A stretch of 64,000 nucleotides of DNA from NZQO01 sp964639255 (GCA_964639255.1 CAZXDP010000009.1:1-64000); one strand, 5' to 3'. Shown: positions 17,178 through 26,319, numbered from the stretch's first letter. Notes: a model not told the origin generated them from the letters alone. Numbers and translations are program-made.

Positions 17178-18162
17178 GACTTCACCATCAGGAGGCAGTG
17201 TCACTACCCTCGAAACCTTAACGGGCTTATTGGAAACCGAGGGGTTTACCGTTTATACAGCTTCGAGCCGGAAGAATAAATTGTGGCGATTCATCCACAT
17301 GATGCAAACCGTTTTCAGAAACAGGAAAATTCTTTCAATGGTATTGATCGATACCTATAGTACACAGAATTTTTACTATGCAGTTCTCATAGCCAAATTG
17401 TGCCGGGCTTTCCGTTTGAAATACATACCCATACTCCACGGAGGAAATCTTCCGTATCGCCTTTCCGAAAACCCTAAGTTATGCCGTTCGCTCTTCGGGA
17501 AGGCATACACCAACGTGGCTCCCTCACGGTATCTGTTAGAAGCTTTTCGGGAAAAAGGATTTAAGAATCTTACCTATATTCCAAATATTATTGAGCTTGT
17601 AAAATATCCTTTTCGGCACCGTATGCACGTACAGCCTAAATTGTTGTGGGTGCGTTCCTTTGCCGCACTGTACAATCCTGATTTGGCACTGGAGGTTTTG
17701 GAGGCTCTTCTGAAACAAGGTGTAGACGCAACCTTATGTATGGTAGGACCCGATAAAGATGGCAGTCTGGCCCGCTGCAAGGCTTATGCCCAAGAACGAA
17801 ATTTGCCCGTTACCTTTACCGGAAAATTGGAAAAGGACGAATGGATCGCCCTGGCCGCCTCTTACGATATCTTTCTCAATACAACAAATATAGACAATAC
17901 CCCGGTAAGTGTCATCGAAGCTATGGCCCTAGGATTGCCGGTAATTTCCACCAACGTGGGAGGCATTCCATACCTCTTGGAGCACGATCGCAATGCGCTG
18001 TTGGTTCTACCCAATGATCGCGATGCGTTTGTCGAACAACTCATTCGCCTTTTAAATACTCCCAACCTTGCCGGCTCCTTATCACAGCAAGGCAGAGAAA
18101 TGGTTTCGGCTTTTGACTGGCAGCAGGTAAAACCCCTTTGGCTGAAGCTTTTGCGCCATTAA
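17152..18162 (+). CDS. GT4 family glycosyltransferase
   Basis: This 336-residue GT-B protein begins ALAYIGNKTSPSGGSVTTLE with a glycine/serine-rich loop. The donor domain has LLWVRSFAALYNPDLALEVL, TLCMVGPDKDGSLARC, VTFTGKLEKDEWIALAASY, and FLNTTNIDNTPVSVIEAMAL with the terminal part of the E-x7-E-type motif. VISTNVGGIPYLLEHDRNAL follows. The first Glu of the motif is replaced within NTTNIDNTP, as in a number of functional GT4 enzymes. The ATG at 17152 lies inside the end of the polymerase gene. It is the last transferase before the priming enzyme gene, with a 39-base gap. Confidence 0.82.
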   Translation: MALAYIGNKTSPSGGSVTTLETLTGLLETEGFTVYTASSRKNKLWRFIHMMQTVFRNRKILSMVLIDTYSTQNFYYAVLIAKLCRAFRLKYIPILHGGNLPYRLSENPKLCRSLFGKAYTNVAPSRYLLEAFREKGFKNLTYIPNIIELVKYPFRHRMHVQPKLLWVRSFAALYNPDLALEVLEALLKQGVDATLCMVGPDKDGSLARCKAYAQERNLPVTFTGKLEKDEWIALAASYDIFLNTTNIDNTPVSVIEAMALGLPVISTNVGGIPYLLEHDRNALLVLPNDRDAFVEQLIRLLNTPNLAGSLSQQGREMVSAFDWQQVKPLWLKLLRH

Positions 18163-18201
18163 ATAAATCCCTACTTTTACGGCAAGCAATCTACTCCCCC
18201 G

Positions 18202-19587
18202 ATGACCCAGAAGTCCAATATCCATTTCGATATATCTGAACGTAAGGTCCTGCTGAGGATTATGGACATCGTTAGCGTGTTGGCAGTGCTGTACGGAGTG
18301 GGAAAATTTTTTCATTTCGATTATTTCGAGTTCACTGAGGACAACTGGTATTGGTCTGTCGTCTTGGCGCTCTACCTTACTCTGTTTGCTACCATTTTTG
18401 AGCTGTACGATCTTCAGAAAGCGAGCCGATTTGAGATAGTGGCGCAAAATGTAGTACTGGCGTCATCCGTTACCGTGCTCTTTTATTTGCTAACACCCTT
18501 TTATACGCCTACACTGCCAGAAAACCGGTTGCAAATCATCTATTTCTACCTTTCGGTAAACCTTGCTTTATTGCTTTGGCGCTACGCTTACATCACCTTT
18601 ATTTCGGCACCGCGTTTTTTTAAGCGGCTATTGCTTATTGGCGACGCCGCTACGATCGATTTAATCGTAACTTCCCTTCAGAAATCAGATCCCAACTATA
18701 AGGTCGTCGGTTTTATCAATACTGGCAAAACAGAATACTCTACCAAGGCGATCCTGGAGTTCAACGAACTCAACATCCACAAAATAATTGCTGAACATGC
18801 CATTTCCGAAGTGGTCGTCGCAGTGCCCGAAGGCGCCGGGATGACCGTTGCCCTAAACAATCAGCTTATTAGGGTGTTAGAACAGGGCGTGCACATTCGG
18901 GCGTACACCCAAGTATATGAGGAAATCACGCGCCGAGTGCCTGTACAGCACGTCTCGACCGACTTTTACCGGTATTTCCCTTTTAGCCGAAGCAACCAGA
19001 ATAAGCTCTATTTATTCATCCATAGGGTGATGGATCTACTGTTCTCCATCATAGGGTTGCTATTCGGTATTTTTTTGGCCCCCTGCATATTTATTGGGAA
19101 TCTTTGCGGAAACCGCGGACCGCTTTTTTATACGCAGACCCGCGTGGGGAAGAATGGGGCGCATTTCAGGATTTACAAACTGCGAAGCATGGTGACCGAT
19201 GCCGAAAGGGACGGCGCGGCATACGCTTCGCTCAAGGATTCGAGAGTCACAAAATTCGGAAGATTTCTAAGGCGAACGCGCATCGATGAGATTCCGCAGT
19301 TCATCAACGTGATTAAGGGAGAAATGAGCATTATTGGTCCGCGTCCCGAGCGTCCTATTTTTGTGAAGGAACTTTCGGAAAAGATACCATTTTACGAAAT
19401 TCGGCACTTGGTAAAACCGGGCCTTACCGGTTGGGCGCAGGTAAATGCCAAGTATGGTTCTACGGAGGCCGATGCGCTCGAAAAGTTGCAGTACGACCTT
19501 TATTATATTAAACGCCGCAGCATTTTCCTCGATGCAAGCATTTTGATGAAAACCCTTAGTACCGTTATCTTTTTCAGGGGGCAATAA
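18202..19587 (+). CDS. Priming polyprenyl-phosphate glycosylphosphotransferase
   Basis: This 461-residue protein (WcaJ/WbaP-like family) would start repeat-unit synthesis by moving a sugar-1-phosphate to undecaprenyl phosphate. Four hydrophobic segments occupy roughly residues 15-135. A Rossmann-like middle region starts with FKRLLLIGDAATIDLIV. A re-entrant hydrophobic helix (near residue 275) precedes the catalytic bacterial sugar-transferase domain: FYTQTRVGKNGAHFRIYKLR, then RTRIDEIPQFINVIKGEMS with IIGPRPERP, and PGLTGWAQVNAKYG. All conserved blocks are present. It sits at the 3' end of the cluster, common for priming enzymes. Its stop abuts the convergent DUF4105 gene with no base between. 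CTACTTTTACGG at 18171-18182 is an imperfect TAnnTTTG-type promoter box. Confidence 0.9.
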   Translation: MTQKSNIHFDISERKVLLRIMDIVSVLAVLYGVGKFFHFDYFEFTEDNWYWSVVLALYLTLFATIFELYDLQKASRFEIVAQNVVLASSVTVLFYLLTPFYTPTLPENRLQIIYFYLSVNLALLLWRYAYITFISAPRFFKRLLLIGDAATIDLIVTSLQKSDPNYKVVGFINTGKTEYSTKAILEFNELNIHKIIAEHAISEVVVAVPEGAGMTVALNNQLIRVLEQGVHIRAYTQVYEEITRRVPVQHVSTDFYRYFPFSRSNQNKLYLFIHRVMDLLFSIIGLLFGIFLAPCIFIGNLCGNRGPLFYTQTRVGKNGAHFRIYKLRSMVTDAERDGAAYASLKDSRVTKFGRFLRRTRIDEIPQFINVIKGEMSIIGPRPERPIFVKELSEKIPFYEIRHLVKPGLTGWAQVNAKYGSTEADALEKLQYDLYYIKRRSIFLDASILMKTLSTVIFFRGQ

Positions 19588-20796
19588 TCATGGACGAACT
19601 TCTTCGGAAACATCTGGCCGTTGTTTCTTCAGAAAATAGATGATAAAAAGGTACCGAACTGCCAATGCCACCAATAGCGGCAGCAATGCGGGCGGAAATG
19701 ATTGTACGCCCGTAATCCAATGGATGCAAAGCAGCAAGAGCAATAATACCAAGAAGATAATATAGCGCCGTACCCAACTCTTTGGATAGGATTGAGAAAT
19801 GGTGTACGTAAATAGCAACGAGAAGGGGAAAGCCCATAACAAGTTATAATTGTTGGCCGTAGATTGATGATCTGTGGCGAACCATAACAGTGAGAGTACC
19901 ACACCAATAAGGCCGGTCGTGAAGAAAATTAGGCTATCTAAAAGTCGCGTACGTCGCTCTTTTCTATAATCGCGATAGGTAATGCCCAGCAATACTGCGG
20001 CCAATAAACCAAACAATGCCAAGGGGCTTACCAAAAATTGTCCCCTAGCTGGTGGGGTTTCTGTTTCGTAAAGTGCCGAAGTAGTAGCCACCAAGGGTTG
20101 TGTTTCTCCATCTATGGCAATGGTGGCGGTAGCGGCGGCCTCAAACACATATTCCGGTAAGAACTGGTACTCCCAGGCAGATGCAGGCTGGTCTACCACG
20201 GCGCCAATGGCCACATCCATACCTAGACTGCCCCAAGTATTCCAATGCACATTTTTCTGTATTAGCTCACGGAAGGTATATGGTCTATCCACAAATGCAT
20301 CGTTGTACTGAAGCTTTTCGCCCAGGCTTCGCTTTAGGACATCGCGAATTTTCGTTGCGCAATTGTCATAAAAGAAATCGTATTGGTAGTATTGATTTTC
20401 GGGTTGGGTATTTTCAATGAGAAAATTGAATATGGCGAGTTTTTGCGAATAGGTTAGGTTGAGCACCTGCTCCTTCACCCAACGATCTTGCGCCACATAA
20501 CTATTGAAGAAGGGCTCGTAAGGGCTCACCGCCAGCTTGTAGAGCAATTTTCCCTGGGCAAATTTTGAATAGAAATTGGGCGTATCGAAATCGTACACCC
20601 CATAGTTAAAAACAAGGTCCAATCCCGTTTTGGGATCTTCTATTCGGAAGGCACTGTGGCCAAATTTATCGTAAAGATACTTGCCGGGGCCGATGGTCAA
20701 GATGCTAATAGCGGCATCGTCTGAAAGGGTTAATGTTTGCGATTGGCTCGAGAAAGACAACAGCAGCATCAGTGCGAGATACAGGATTTTTTTCAC
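19588..20796 (-). CDS. lnb: Lnb-like (DUF4105) membrane protein, putative lipoprotein N-acyltransferase
   Basis: This 402-residue protein starts with a signal peptide ending near SSQSQ. The periplasmic domain matches the DUF4105/Lnb_N type: a histidine in KFGHSAFRI (about residue 47) and a cysteine in FFYDNCATKIRD (about residue 145) are the likely catalytic residues of its papain-like fold. Five or so transmembrane segments follow from about residue 250, and the C-terminus is basic and cytoplasmic. Lnb proteins of Bacteroides, which lack Lnt, carry out lipoprotein N-acylation; that function is transferred here by family only. The gene converges on the priming transferase gene, is probably unrelated to it, and is preceded by the PorV-like gene on the same strand. 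Confidence 0.7.
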   Translation of the reverse strand: MKKILYLALMLLLSFSSQSQTLTLSDDAAISILTIGPGKYLYDKFGHSAFRIEDPKTGLDLVFNYGVYDFDTPNFYSKFAQGKLLYKLAVSPYEPFFNSYVAQDRWVKEQVLNLTYSQKLAIFNFLIENTQPENQYYQYDFFYDNCATKIRDVLKRSLGEKLQYNDAFVDRPYTFRELIQKNVHWNTWGSLGMDVAIGAVVDQPASAWEYQFLPEYVFEAAATATIAIDGETQPLVATTSALYETETPPARGQFLVSPLALFGLLAAVLLGITYRDYRKERRTRLLDSLIFFTTGLIGVVLSLLWFATDHQSTANNYNLLWAFPFSLLFTYTISQSYPKSWVRRYIIFLVLLLLLLCIHWITGVQSFPPALLPLLVALAVRYLFIIYFLKKQRPDVSEEVRP

Positions 20797-20864
20797 AGAA
20801 GAAAATTAGATAGCATTCGGTAAAATTACGCAAAATATGGAAGAAGGAAGAATACCTGAATTGC

Positions 20865-21950
20865 CTATCGGAAAATACTCCAATCCAATTTTAGCGAGAA
20901 AACGTTCGAATACAGGGCGGCACTTTGGTCGCCAATGTCGGTAAGGGCATAGTCCACTTGAATGCCTTTGTACTTGAATCCTACACCTATATTTGGCTGA
21001 AAGGCTACGGAATCGTTCCCGTCCAGCTCGACAGTGTTTTGGAAATTTCCTACCCCTGCCCGTACGAACACCATATCGATATAGCCAAATTCGAGTCCGG
21101 CGGCAGGCGTCATACTGGTAAAGGAAGAAGAGAATACATCGTTGGTTTCCGCAAAGCGAAAATTAAGGTCCACTTCGGTAAGCAACGAGAAATCGTAATG
21201 GAAAACAAACTTTCTCGCCACACCAAACTGTAGTTTCGGAATGGTAATCTCGGTGGTTTCCGGCAATTCTTGATTTTGACCCTCCACGGCGCCCTGTATG
21301 GTGGCAAATTCTTCCTCATCGATAGACCAGGCGTTGAAGGTCGTGGTAATATCGCGGGCCATCACTCCAAACTTCCAATTGCCTGTTTCAAATTGCAATC
21401 CGGCATCTAGACCAAAACCCCAGGAGGATGCGAAATCGCCGATAATACGACGTATTACCTTTGCATTTACACCTATGTTTAATCCATCTAAAGGTAATTT
21501 GCGGGCGTAGGAAAAGGTAAAACCATAATCGGCGGTAGAAAAGAGGCTAATCCTATTGTAGTCAATATTCCCTTGCTCATCGATCAATTGGGTGGTGTTC
21601 AAGATATCGTCTACCCCGAAGCGTATGGCCGAAAACGCGACCACACTGCGGTCGTCCAGCGGTTTGGCGAAGGCGGCATAATCGTAGTTGGCAATATTGG
21701 CAAAGTAACTGGCGTGCATCAAGGAAAGTTGGTTGTCTTCCAAATGCACGAGCCCTGCGGGATTCCAATAGCCTGCATTAACATCTTGGGTAGAGGCTAC
21801 CACGGCGTTCGCCATGCCAAAAGCAGCCGCATCTACCCCAATATTCATAAATTCATTGGAGTACTTACGGACGCTTTGGGCGCTAACCCCAATGGCAACC
21901 AATAAGAGGGCAATTACTAAATTCTTCTTCAAGCTTGAATTTTTTCGCAA
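20865..21950 (-). CDS. PorV/PorQ-family outer-membrane protein
   Basis: The product is about 355-361 residues: a signal peptide ending at GVSAQ followed by a FadL-like beta-barrel. The first mature segment, KYSNEFMNIGVDAAAFGMAN with VVASTQDVNAGYWNPAGL, is the hallmark of the PorV/PorQ family connected with T9SS and gliding. PorV escorts substrates from the translocon to the attachment complex, and other members have less clear roles. Alternating hydrophobic strands run to the C-terminal SLKLDWSIF. No ATG start exists. TTG at 21950 or, giving a more typical signal peptide (KKNLVIALLLVAIGVSA), TTG at 21932 are the candidates. It lies 68 bases upstream of the Lnb-like gene. Confidence 0.75.
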   Translation of the reverse strand: MRKNSSLKKNLVIALLLVAIGVSAQSVRKYSNEFMNIGVDAAAFGMANAVVASTQDVNAGYWNPAGLVHLEDNQLSLMHASYFANIANYDYAAFAKPLDDRSVVAFSAIRFGVDDILNTTQLIDEQGNIDYNRISLFSTADYGFTFSYARKLPLDGLNIGVNAKVIRRIIGDFASSWGFGLDAGLQFETGNWKFGVMARDITTTFNAWSIDEEEFATIQGAVEGQNQELPETTEITIPKLQFGVARKFVFHYDFSLLTEVDLNFRFAETNDVFSSSFTSMTPAAGLEFGYIDMVFVRAGVGNFQNTVELDGNDSVAFQPNIGVGFKYKGIQVDYALTDIGDQSAALYSNVFSLKLDWSIFR

Positions 21951-21981
21951 ATATCTTACTATTTTACAGAATACTAAACTA

Positions 21982-21989
21982 TAAATTTG
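21982..21989 (+). promoter_or_regulatory. Candidate -7 box for pssA
   Basis: TAAATTTG matches the Bacteroidetes TAnnTTTG element and lies 67 bases before the pssA ATG. The spacing to a -33 TTG box is not convincing. A second, weaker match, TAATTTTAC at about 22033, is closer to the gene. Confidence 0.4.
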
Positions 21990-22056
21990 GGCACATATTG
22001 TATAGGCTTGTGCTTAGACGTAAATACTTTGCTAATTTTACATAGTTACATCAATT

Positions 22057-22809
22057 ATGAAAAAACAGATACCAAACATCATTACCTCGCTCAATTTATT
22101 ATGTGGCTGTGTTGCCATTCTTTTCGCCGTATCGGACGATTTAGTCACGGCGGCATTTTTCGTTTTTTTTGGCATCTTTTTCGATTTTTTCGACGGTCTG
22201 GCGGCTCGTGTGCTACGTGCCCAGAGCGAGGTGGGCCTACAAATGGATTCATTGGCCGATGTAATAACCAGCGGAGTGGCTCCGGCAGTTGTCATGGTGC
22301 AATTATTGAGCCAAGCATTGTCTGGCGAAGTCTATCATATTTCAGAAGCATTTCATCCCCAAGCCTGGAACACGGGTTTGACTAGCTATCTTCCGCTATT
22401 CGGACTACTAATCGCCGTTGCCTCAGCCTACAGATTGGCGAAGTTCAATGTAGATACACGACAGACCGATAGTTTCATCGGGCTGCCCACACCGGCCAAT
22501 GCCTTGCTAATATTGAGTTTGCCGCTCATTCTAGAATTTCAATATACCGAAGGAATAGAGCTCGTCATATTCTCCCCATGGTTATTGATGTCGCTCACGG
22601 TAATTAGTTCCTTATTGCTGAACGCCGAACTGCCCTTGTTCGCCCTTAAATTTAAAACGTGGAACTTCCAGGGCAATGCGCTGCGTTATGTGTTTTTGGC
22701 CCTATGCGCGATTGCCATCTTCTTGCTGAAATTTATCGCCATTCCCGTTATTATTCTATTGTATATCGCGCTTTCGCTCGGTTCGCTTTCGCGCAGGGCA
22801 AACCGGTAA
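22057..22809 (+). CDS. pssA: CDP-diacylglycerol-serine O-phosphatidyltransferase
   Basis: This 250-residue inner-membrane enzyme makes phosphatidylserine, the precursor of phosphatidylethanolamine. The CDP-alcohol phosphatidyltransferase motif is complete: Asp46-Gly47, Ala50-Arg51, Gly60, Asp64 and Asp68 in DGLAARVLRAQSEVG plus MDSLAD. About eight hydrophobic segments follow the family pattern, and SYLPLFGLLIAVASAYRLAKF is a typical later span. Length fits Gram-negative type II-like enzymes of Bacteroidetes. It is transcribed alone and divergently from the PorV-like gene. No clear T-rich terminator follows, but alternative hairpins lie at 22867-22925. Confidence 0.92.
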   Translation: MKKQIPNIITSLNLLCGCVAILFAVSDDLVTAAFFVFFGIFFDFFDGLAARVLRAQSEVGLQMDSLADVITSGVAPAVVMVQLLSQALSGEVYHISEAFHPQAWNTGLTSYLPLFGLLIAVASAYRLAKFNVDTRQTDSFIGLPTPANALLILSLPLILEFQYTEGIELVIFSPWLLMSLTVISSLLLNAELPLFALKFKTWNFQGNALRYVFLALCAIAIFLLKFIAIPVIILLYIALSLGSLSRRANR

Positions 22810-23097
22810 TACATCCGTTCACTAGCTCATCTACGGCGGAACAGCTCATGGTGTGTCCTAAATAATGGGTAATAATCCATTTGAAATTACCCTACGGAAG
22901 ACCTTTCGTTATGGTTCCGTTAGGGCAGAATACTCGATGCGATGTAAGTGGTTGTGTCTTAAGCTATGCAATTATAAAAATCGCCGCGCACAAGGAGCTA
23001 CACTAATATGCTGATTTGTAATCGATATGAAATCGCTAAACCAATCGTAGTCCCGACTATTGCATAAAAGGAACCCGAAACATCGTTTCAGTTTTTT
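22810..23097. other. Gene-free gap with two mutually exclusive hairpins
   Basis: No coding region is evident. GGGTAAT at 22867-22873 can pair with ATTACCC at 22886-22892. CCCTACGGAA at 22890-22899 can instead pair with TTCCGTTAGGG at 22915-22925 (one bulge). The two hairpins share the CCC and cannot form together. The remaining sequence is A+T-rich without recognised sites; the T-run at 23090-23098 lies at the end of lptB on the opposite strand. Confidence 0.4.
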
Positions 23098-23838
23098 TTA
23101 GAAGAGTATCTTTTTCTTCCGAAGTTCGAAATTCTGCCCCAGATAGACTTTCCGTACCATTTCATCGGCGGCCAGTTCCTCGGGCGACCCATGCTTTAGG
23201 ATGCTGCCTTCAAACATCAAGTACGTTCGGTCGGTAATGGCCAGGGTTTCCTGTACATTATGGTCGGTTATCAAAATACCAATGTTCTTGTTTTTCAGCT
23301 GTGCCACGATACGCTGTATATCCTCTACGGCCACGGGATCAACGCCCGCAAAAGGTTCATCGAGGAGGATGAAATGCGGATCGGTGGCCAGGGCGCGGGC
23401 AATTTCGGTACGGCGGCGTTCGCCCCCACTCAACAGATCGCCCCGGTTGGTTCGAATGTGACCAAGACCAAACTCCTCGATAAGCGATTCCATCTTGGAC
23501 TCCTGTTCCTTTTTAGACAGTTTTGTTAACTGCAGAACGCTCAAAATGTTATCTTCTACGCTCAACTTCCGAAATACCGATGCCTCCTGAGCCAAATAGC
23601 CAATACCGTTCTGTGCCCGTTTGTACATGGGGTATTTGGTTATATCGGTACCGTCTAAGAAAATCGTGCCGCCGTTGGGCTTGATGAGCCCTACGATCAT
23701 ATAGAAAGAGGTAGTTTTTCCCGCCCCGTTAGGCCCTAGCAACCCTACAATTTCGCCTTGGTTCACTTCTACGGAAATACCCTTTACGACCTTGCGGCCC
23801 TTGTATTGTTTAATAAGGTTTTCGGCTCTTAGCTTCAT
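23098..23838 (-). CDS. lptB: LPS export ABC transporter ATPase LptB
   Basis: This 246-residue cytoplasmic ATPase powers LptFG-driven extraction of lipopolysaccharide from the inner membrane. The Walker A motif is GPNGAGKTT (residues 35-43), the Q-loop is in IGYLAQEASVFRKL, the signature is LLSGGERRRTEIARAL, Walker B is FILLDEPFAGVDP, and the H-loop is in ILITDHNVQETL. The sequence is close to the full family pattern, distinguishing it from general ABC ATPases. It is the last of four minus-strand genes (kdsD, tatC, a carboxymuconolactone decarboxylase-like gene, lptB). kdsD and lptB both serve LPS, so the grouping is partly functional. Confidence 0.93.
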   Translation of the reverse strand: MKLRAENLIKQYKGRKVVKGISVEVNQGEIVGLLGPNGAGKTTSFYMIVGLIKPNGGTIFLDGTDITKYPMYKRAQNGIGYLAQEASVFRKLSVEDNILSVLQLTKLSKKEQESKMESLIEEFGLGHIRTNRGDLLSGGERRRTEIARALATDPHFILLDEPFAGVDPVAVEDIQRIVAQLKNKNIGILITDHNVQETLAITDRTYLMFEGSILKHGSPEELAADEMVRKVYLGQNFELRKKKILF

Positions 23839-23896
23839 AGTAGGCGATTCTGGAATGCAAACGTTAAAAATACAGTTTAATTTTCCGAAGAAAAAA

Positions 23897-24250
23897 TCAT
23901 TCCGATTTTTCCTCTAGCGCTTCCCAGAATTCGTAGGCCCTGCGAAGATGCGGAATGACGATGGTGCCTCCAATGAGAAGGGAGATGCTCAGTGCCTCTA
24001 CCACTTCTTCTTTTGAAATGCCAAGCTTATAGCACGCCTCCAGGTGATAGCGTACGCAATCATCGCAGCGAAGCACCATACTATTGCCAAGGCCCAACAG
24101 TTCCTTGGTACGTTTGCTTAGGGCACCTTCGGCAAACGCGTTGGTGTCTAGGTTAAAAATGCGCTTGATGATTTTATTGTTATCCTCCATCAATTTTTCG
24201 TTCATTTTTGAACGGTACGCATTGAAATCGTCTACTAAATTCTGTGACAT
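23897..24250 (-). CDS. Carboxymuconolactone decarboxylase / AhpD-like protein
   Basis: This small protein of 117 residues belongs to the CMD/AhpD-like superfamily. The C-x-x-C pair in VLRCDDCVRYHLEACYKLG (about residues 61-64) with the following histidine is the redox-active motif of AhpD-like members. ISKEEVVEALSISLLIGG is the typical helical segment after it. Its substrate is unknown; an alkylhydroperoxidase-type or other thiol redox role is plausible. It lies between tatC (42 bases) and lptB (58 bases) on the same strand, an arrangement I recall as common in Flavobacteriia, but no link to LPS or Tat function is visible. Confidence 0.85.
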   Translation of the reverse strand: MSQNLVDDFNAYRSKMNEKLMEDNNKIIKRIFNLDTNAFAEGALSKRTKELLGLGNSMVLRCDDCVRYHLEACYKLGISKEEVVEALSISLLIGGTIVIPHLRRAYEFWEALEEKSE

Positions 24251-24292
24251 AAAGGTAGTTGTATTTATTGTTCTATGTGATTTTTACAGGCG

Positions 24293-25141
24293 TTATGGCT
24301 TGCCTCGCTGCGCCGCCCGTTCCTTTCGCTTTTGACCACGAATGACTGCTTTTGAAATGTATATGCTTATTTCATATAGGATTACTACCGGAACAGCAAC
24401 AATTACTTGGCTGGCAATATCTGGTGGTGTAATGATCGCTGAGATAATCAATACGATGACCAAGGCAAATTTTCGGTATTTCCGAAGGAATTCTGGCGTG
24501 ACCAAGCCAATTTTCGTAAGGAAATAGATAATGATGGGCAGTTCAAAAATAAGTCCACTTGCCAACACCGAGGCACGAACTAGCGAGATATAACTGCTTA
24601 AATCGAAATCGTTGAACACCTCTTCGCTTACGCGATAGCTTCCAAGGAAATTGATGGAAAGCGGGGTGATAACGTAGTACCCAAATAACACGCCAACAAA
24701 GAACAAAAAGGAGGCGATTAGGATAAAGCCTCGGCTGGTTTTTCGTTCATTCTGCATGAGCCCCGGACTCACAAATTTCCAAAATTCATAGAGTACGTAG
24801 GGGAAGGCAACTATGAGACCGGCCGTGATGGAGGTCCAAATATGGGCCGAAAACTGTCCAGACATCGTACGGCTTTGAATGCGGAACGGCAGCTCATCGA
24901 AACAAAAGCTGTTCATCCCAATGGCATTGGCGGCCCTACATAGTAACCGATAGGTGGGAAAATCGGCCTTCTTGGGCCCAAAAAGAAGTACATCAAAAAT
25001 AAAATCCTTAAAAATAAAGGCCACCAGTCCCATGACCACCACCGCTACCGTGGACCGGATGAGATGCCAGCGCAACTCCTCCAAATGATCCAAAAAGGAC
25101 ATTTCCTTTTGTTCGTTCTTTTGCTGTAAGCGTTTGGCCAT
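24293..25141 (-). CDS. tatC: Sec-independent translocase subunit TatC
   Basis: This 282-residue inner-membrane protein recognises twin-arginine signal peptides and transports folded proteins with TatA. MSFLDHLEELRWHLIRS is the conserved cytoplasmic N-terminus. Six membrane spans follow, with PYVLYEFWKFVSPGLMQNER and FGYYVITPLSINFLG as typical loops. A longer insertion before the second part (residues about 55-95, containing a Cys pair) is characteristic of Bacteroidetes TatC. The C-terminus is strongly basic. No tatA or tatB is in the window. The start lies 15 bases after the kdsD stop, so the two are co-transcribed. Confidence 0.93.
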   Translation of the reverse strand: MAKRLQQKNEQKEMSFLDHLEELRWHLIRSTVAVVVMGLVAFIFKDFIFDVLLFGPKKADFPTYRLLCRAANAIGMNSFCFDELPFRIQSRTMSGQFSAHIWTSITAGLIVAFPYVLYEFWKFVSPGLMQNERKTSRGFILIASFLFFVGVLFGYYVITPLSINFLGSYRVSEEVFNDFDLSSYISLVRASVLASGLIFELPIIIYFLTKIGLVTPEFLRKYRKFALVIVLIISAIITPPDIASQVIVAVPVVILYEISIYISKAVIRGQKRKERAAQRGKP

Positions 25142-25156
25142 AGTATAGGGGAGCGG

Positions 25157-26122
25157 TTATATAATACCTTCTTTGGTAAGGTTATGAATATGAACCACGC
25201 CGCTGTATACGCCGTTTTCTTCGGCGAGCAATTGAGTGATACCATATTTGTCCATCAGTTCCATCGCCTCGACGGCCATTGCATCGTTGGCAATTTTTTT
25301 CGGATTTTGGGTCATGATGTCGCGCGCCGTAAGTCCGCTAAACGAATCGGTCTTGGTTAGCATTCTCCTCAGGTCCCCGTCGGTAATAATTCCAACGATG
25401 GTGTCATTTTCAACAACCGCGGTCACGCCCAGCATTTTTTCAGAAATTTCTACAATCACCTTTTTCACATCGGTTTCTGGTGCTACTTGTGGCATGGCGT
25501 TCAGCGAGGTTAAATCGCTTACCCTTAGGTACAATTTTTTGCCGAGGGCGCCTCCAGGGTGAAATTTGGCAAAGTCTTTGCTTGAAAATCCGCGCAGATC
25601 CAACAAGGCCATCGCCAGTGCATCGCCCATAACCAATTGAGCGGTCGTACTAGTTGTAGGAGCAAGGTTGTTGGGGCAAGCTTCTTTTTCGGCCAGCGCG
25701 TGCAAAACGAAATCTGCCTGTTGGCCCAAAAAGGAGTCGCGATTTGAGGTAATGCCAATGAGCTTGTTCCCGCTTCCTTTAATAAGGGGCACTAATACCT
25801 TAATTTCGGGGGTGTTGCCACTCTTTGAGATACAAATTACCGTATCGTTTTCAAGAATGGTTCCCAAGTCGCCGTGAATGGCATCGGCGGCGTGCATAAA
25901 GATGGAAGGGGTACCCGTACTGTTAAGGGTTGCCACTATTTTGGTGGCGATATTGGCGCTTTTGCCAATACCTGTAACAATGACCCTGCCTTCTGAGTGG
26001 TAGAGATACTCTACGGCTTGTGCGAACTCCTCGTCGAGGAGGTCGATGAGGTTGGTAATGGCTTGTGCCTCAATACGAATGGTTTTTTTGGCCACCGCCA
26101 ATATTTGTTGGTATCTGTGCAA
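25157..26122 (-). CDS. kdsD: Arabinose-5-phosphate isomerase (KpsF/GutQ/KdsD family)
   Basis: This protein of up to 321 residues converts ribulose-5-phosphate to arabinose-5-phosphate, the first step of Kdo synthesis for LPS. The SIS domain covers about residues 30-165, with GRVIVTGIGKSANIATKIV, the HAADAIHGDLG segment, CISKSGNTPEIKVL, and the TTSTTAQLVMGDALA region. Two CBS domains follow: around VTAVVENDTIVGIITDGDLR, and in DIMTQNPKKI to the end. The start is uncertain: there is no ATG, the longest form uses TTG at 26122, and a TTG at 26101 would also give a plausible N-terminus. It heads the minus-strand operon with tatC and is divergent from recQ across a 197-base gap. Confidence 0.9.
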   Translation of the reverse strand: MHRYQQILAVAKKTIRIEAQAITNLIDLLDEEFAQAVEYLYHSEGRVIVTGIGKSANIATKIVATLNSTGTPSIFMHAADAIHGDLGTILENDTVICISKSGNTPEIKVLVPLIKGSGNKLIGITSNRDSFLGQQADFVLHALAEKEACPNNLAPTTSTTAQLVMGDALAMALLDLRGFSSKDFAKFHPGGALGKKLYLRVSDLTSLNAMPQVAPETDVKKVIVEISEKMLGVTAVVENDTIVGIITDGDLRRMLTKTDSFSGLTARDIMTQNPKKIANDAMAVEAMELMDKYGITQLLAEENGVYSGVVHIHNLTKEGII

Positions 26123-26319
26123 AATTTACAGTTTTGAATGTTTGTAACTGTTTCAGAAATTAGTATATTTAAAATGCGGGTTGTTATTGCGCTCGCCACA
26201 CTAAATGATTGTCTAATAGATACAGCAGTACGTAAACGGTTGCAAAATTACAATTGTTATCTATCAAATCAACCAGATTTGAACCAAATAATAAGAATCT
26301 TTAAAATTAGAACTATCAC

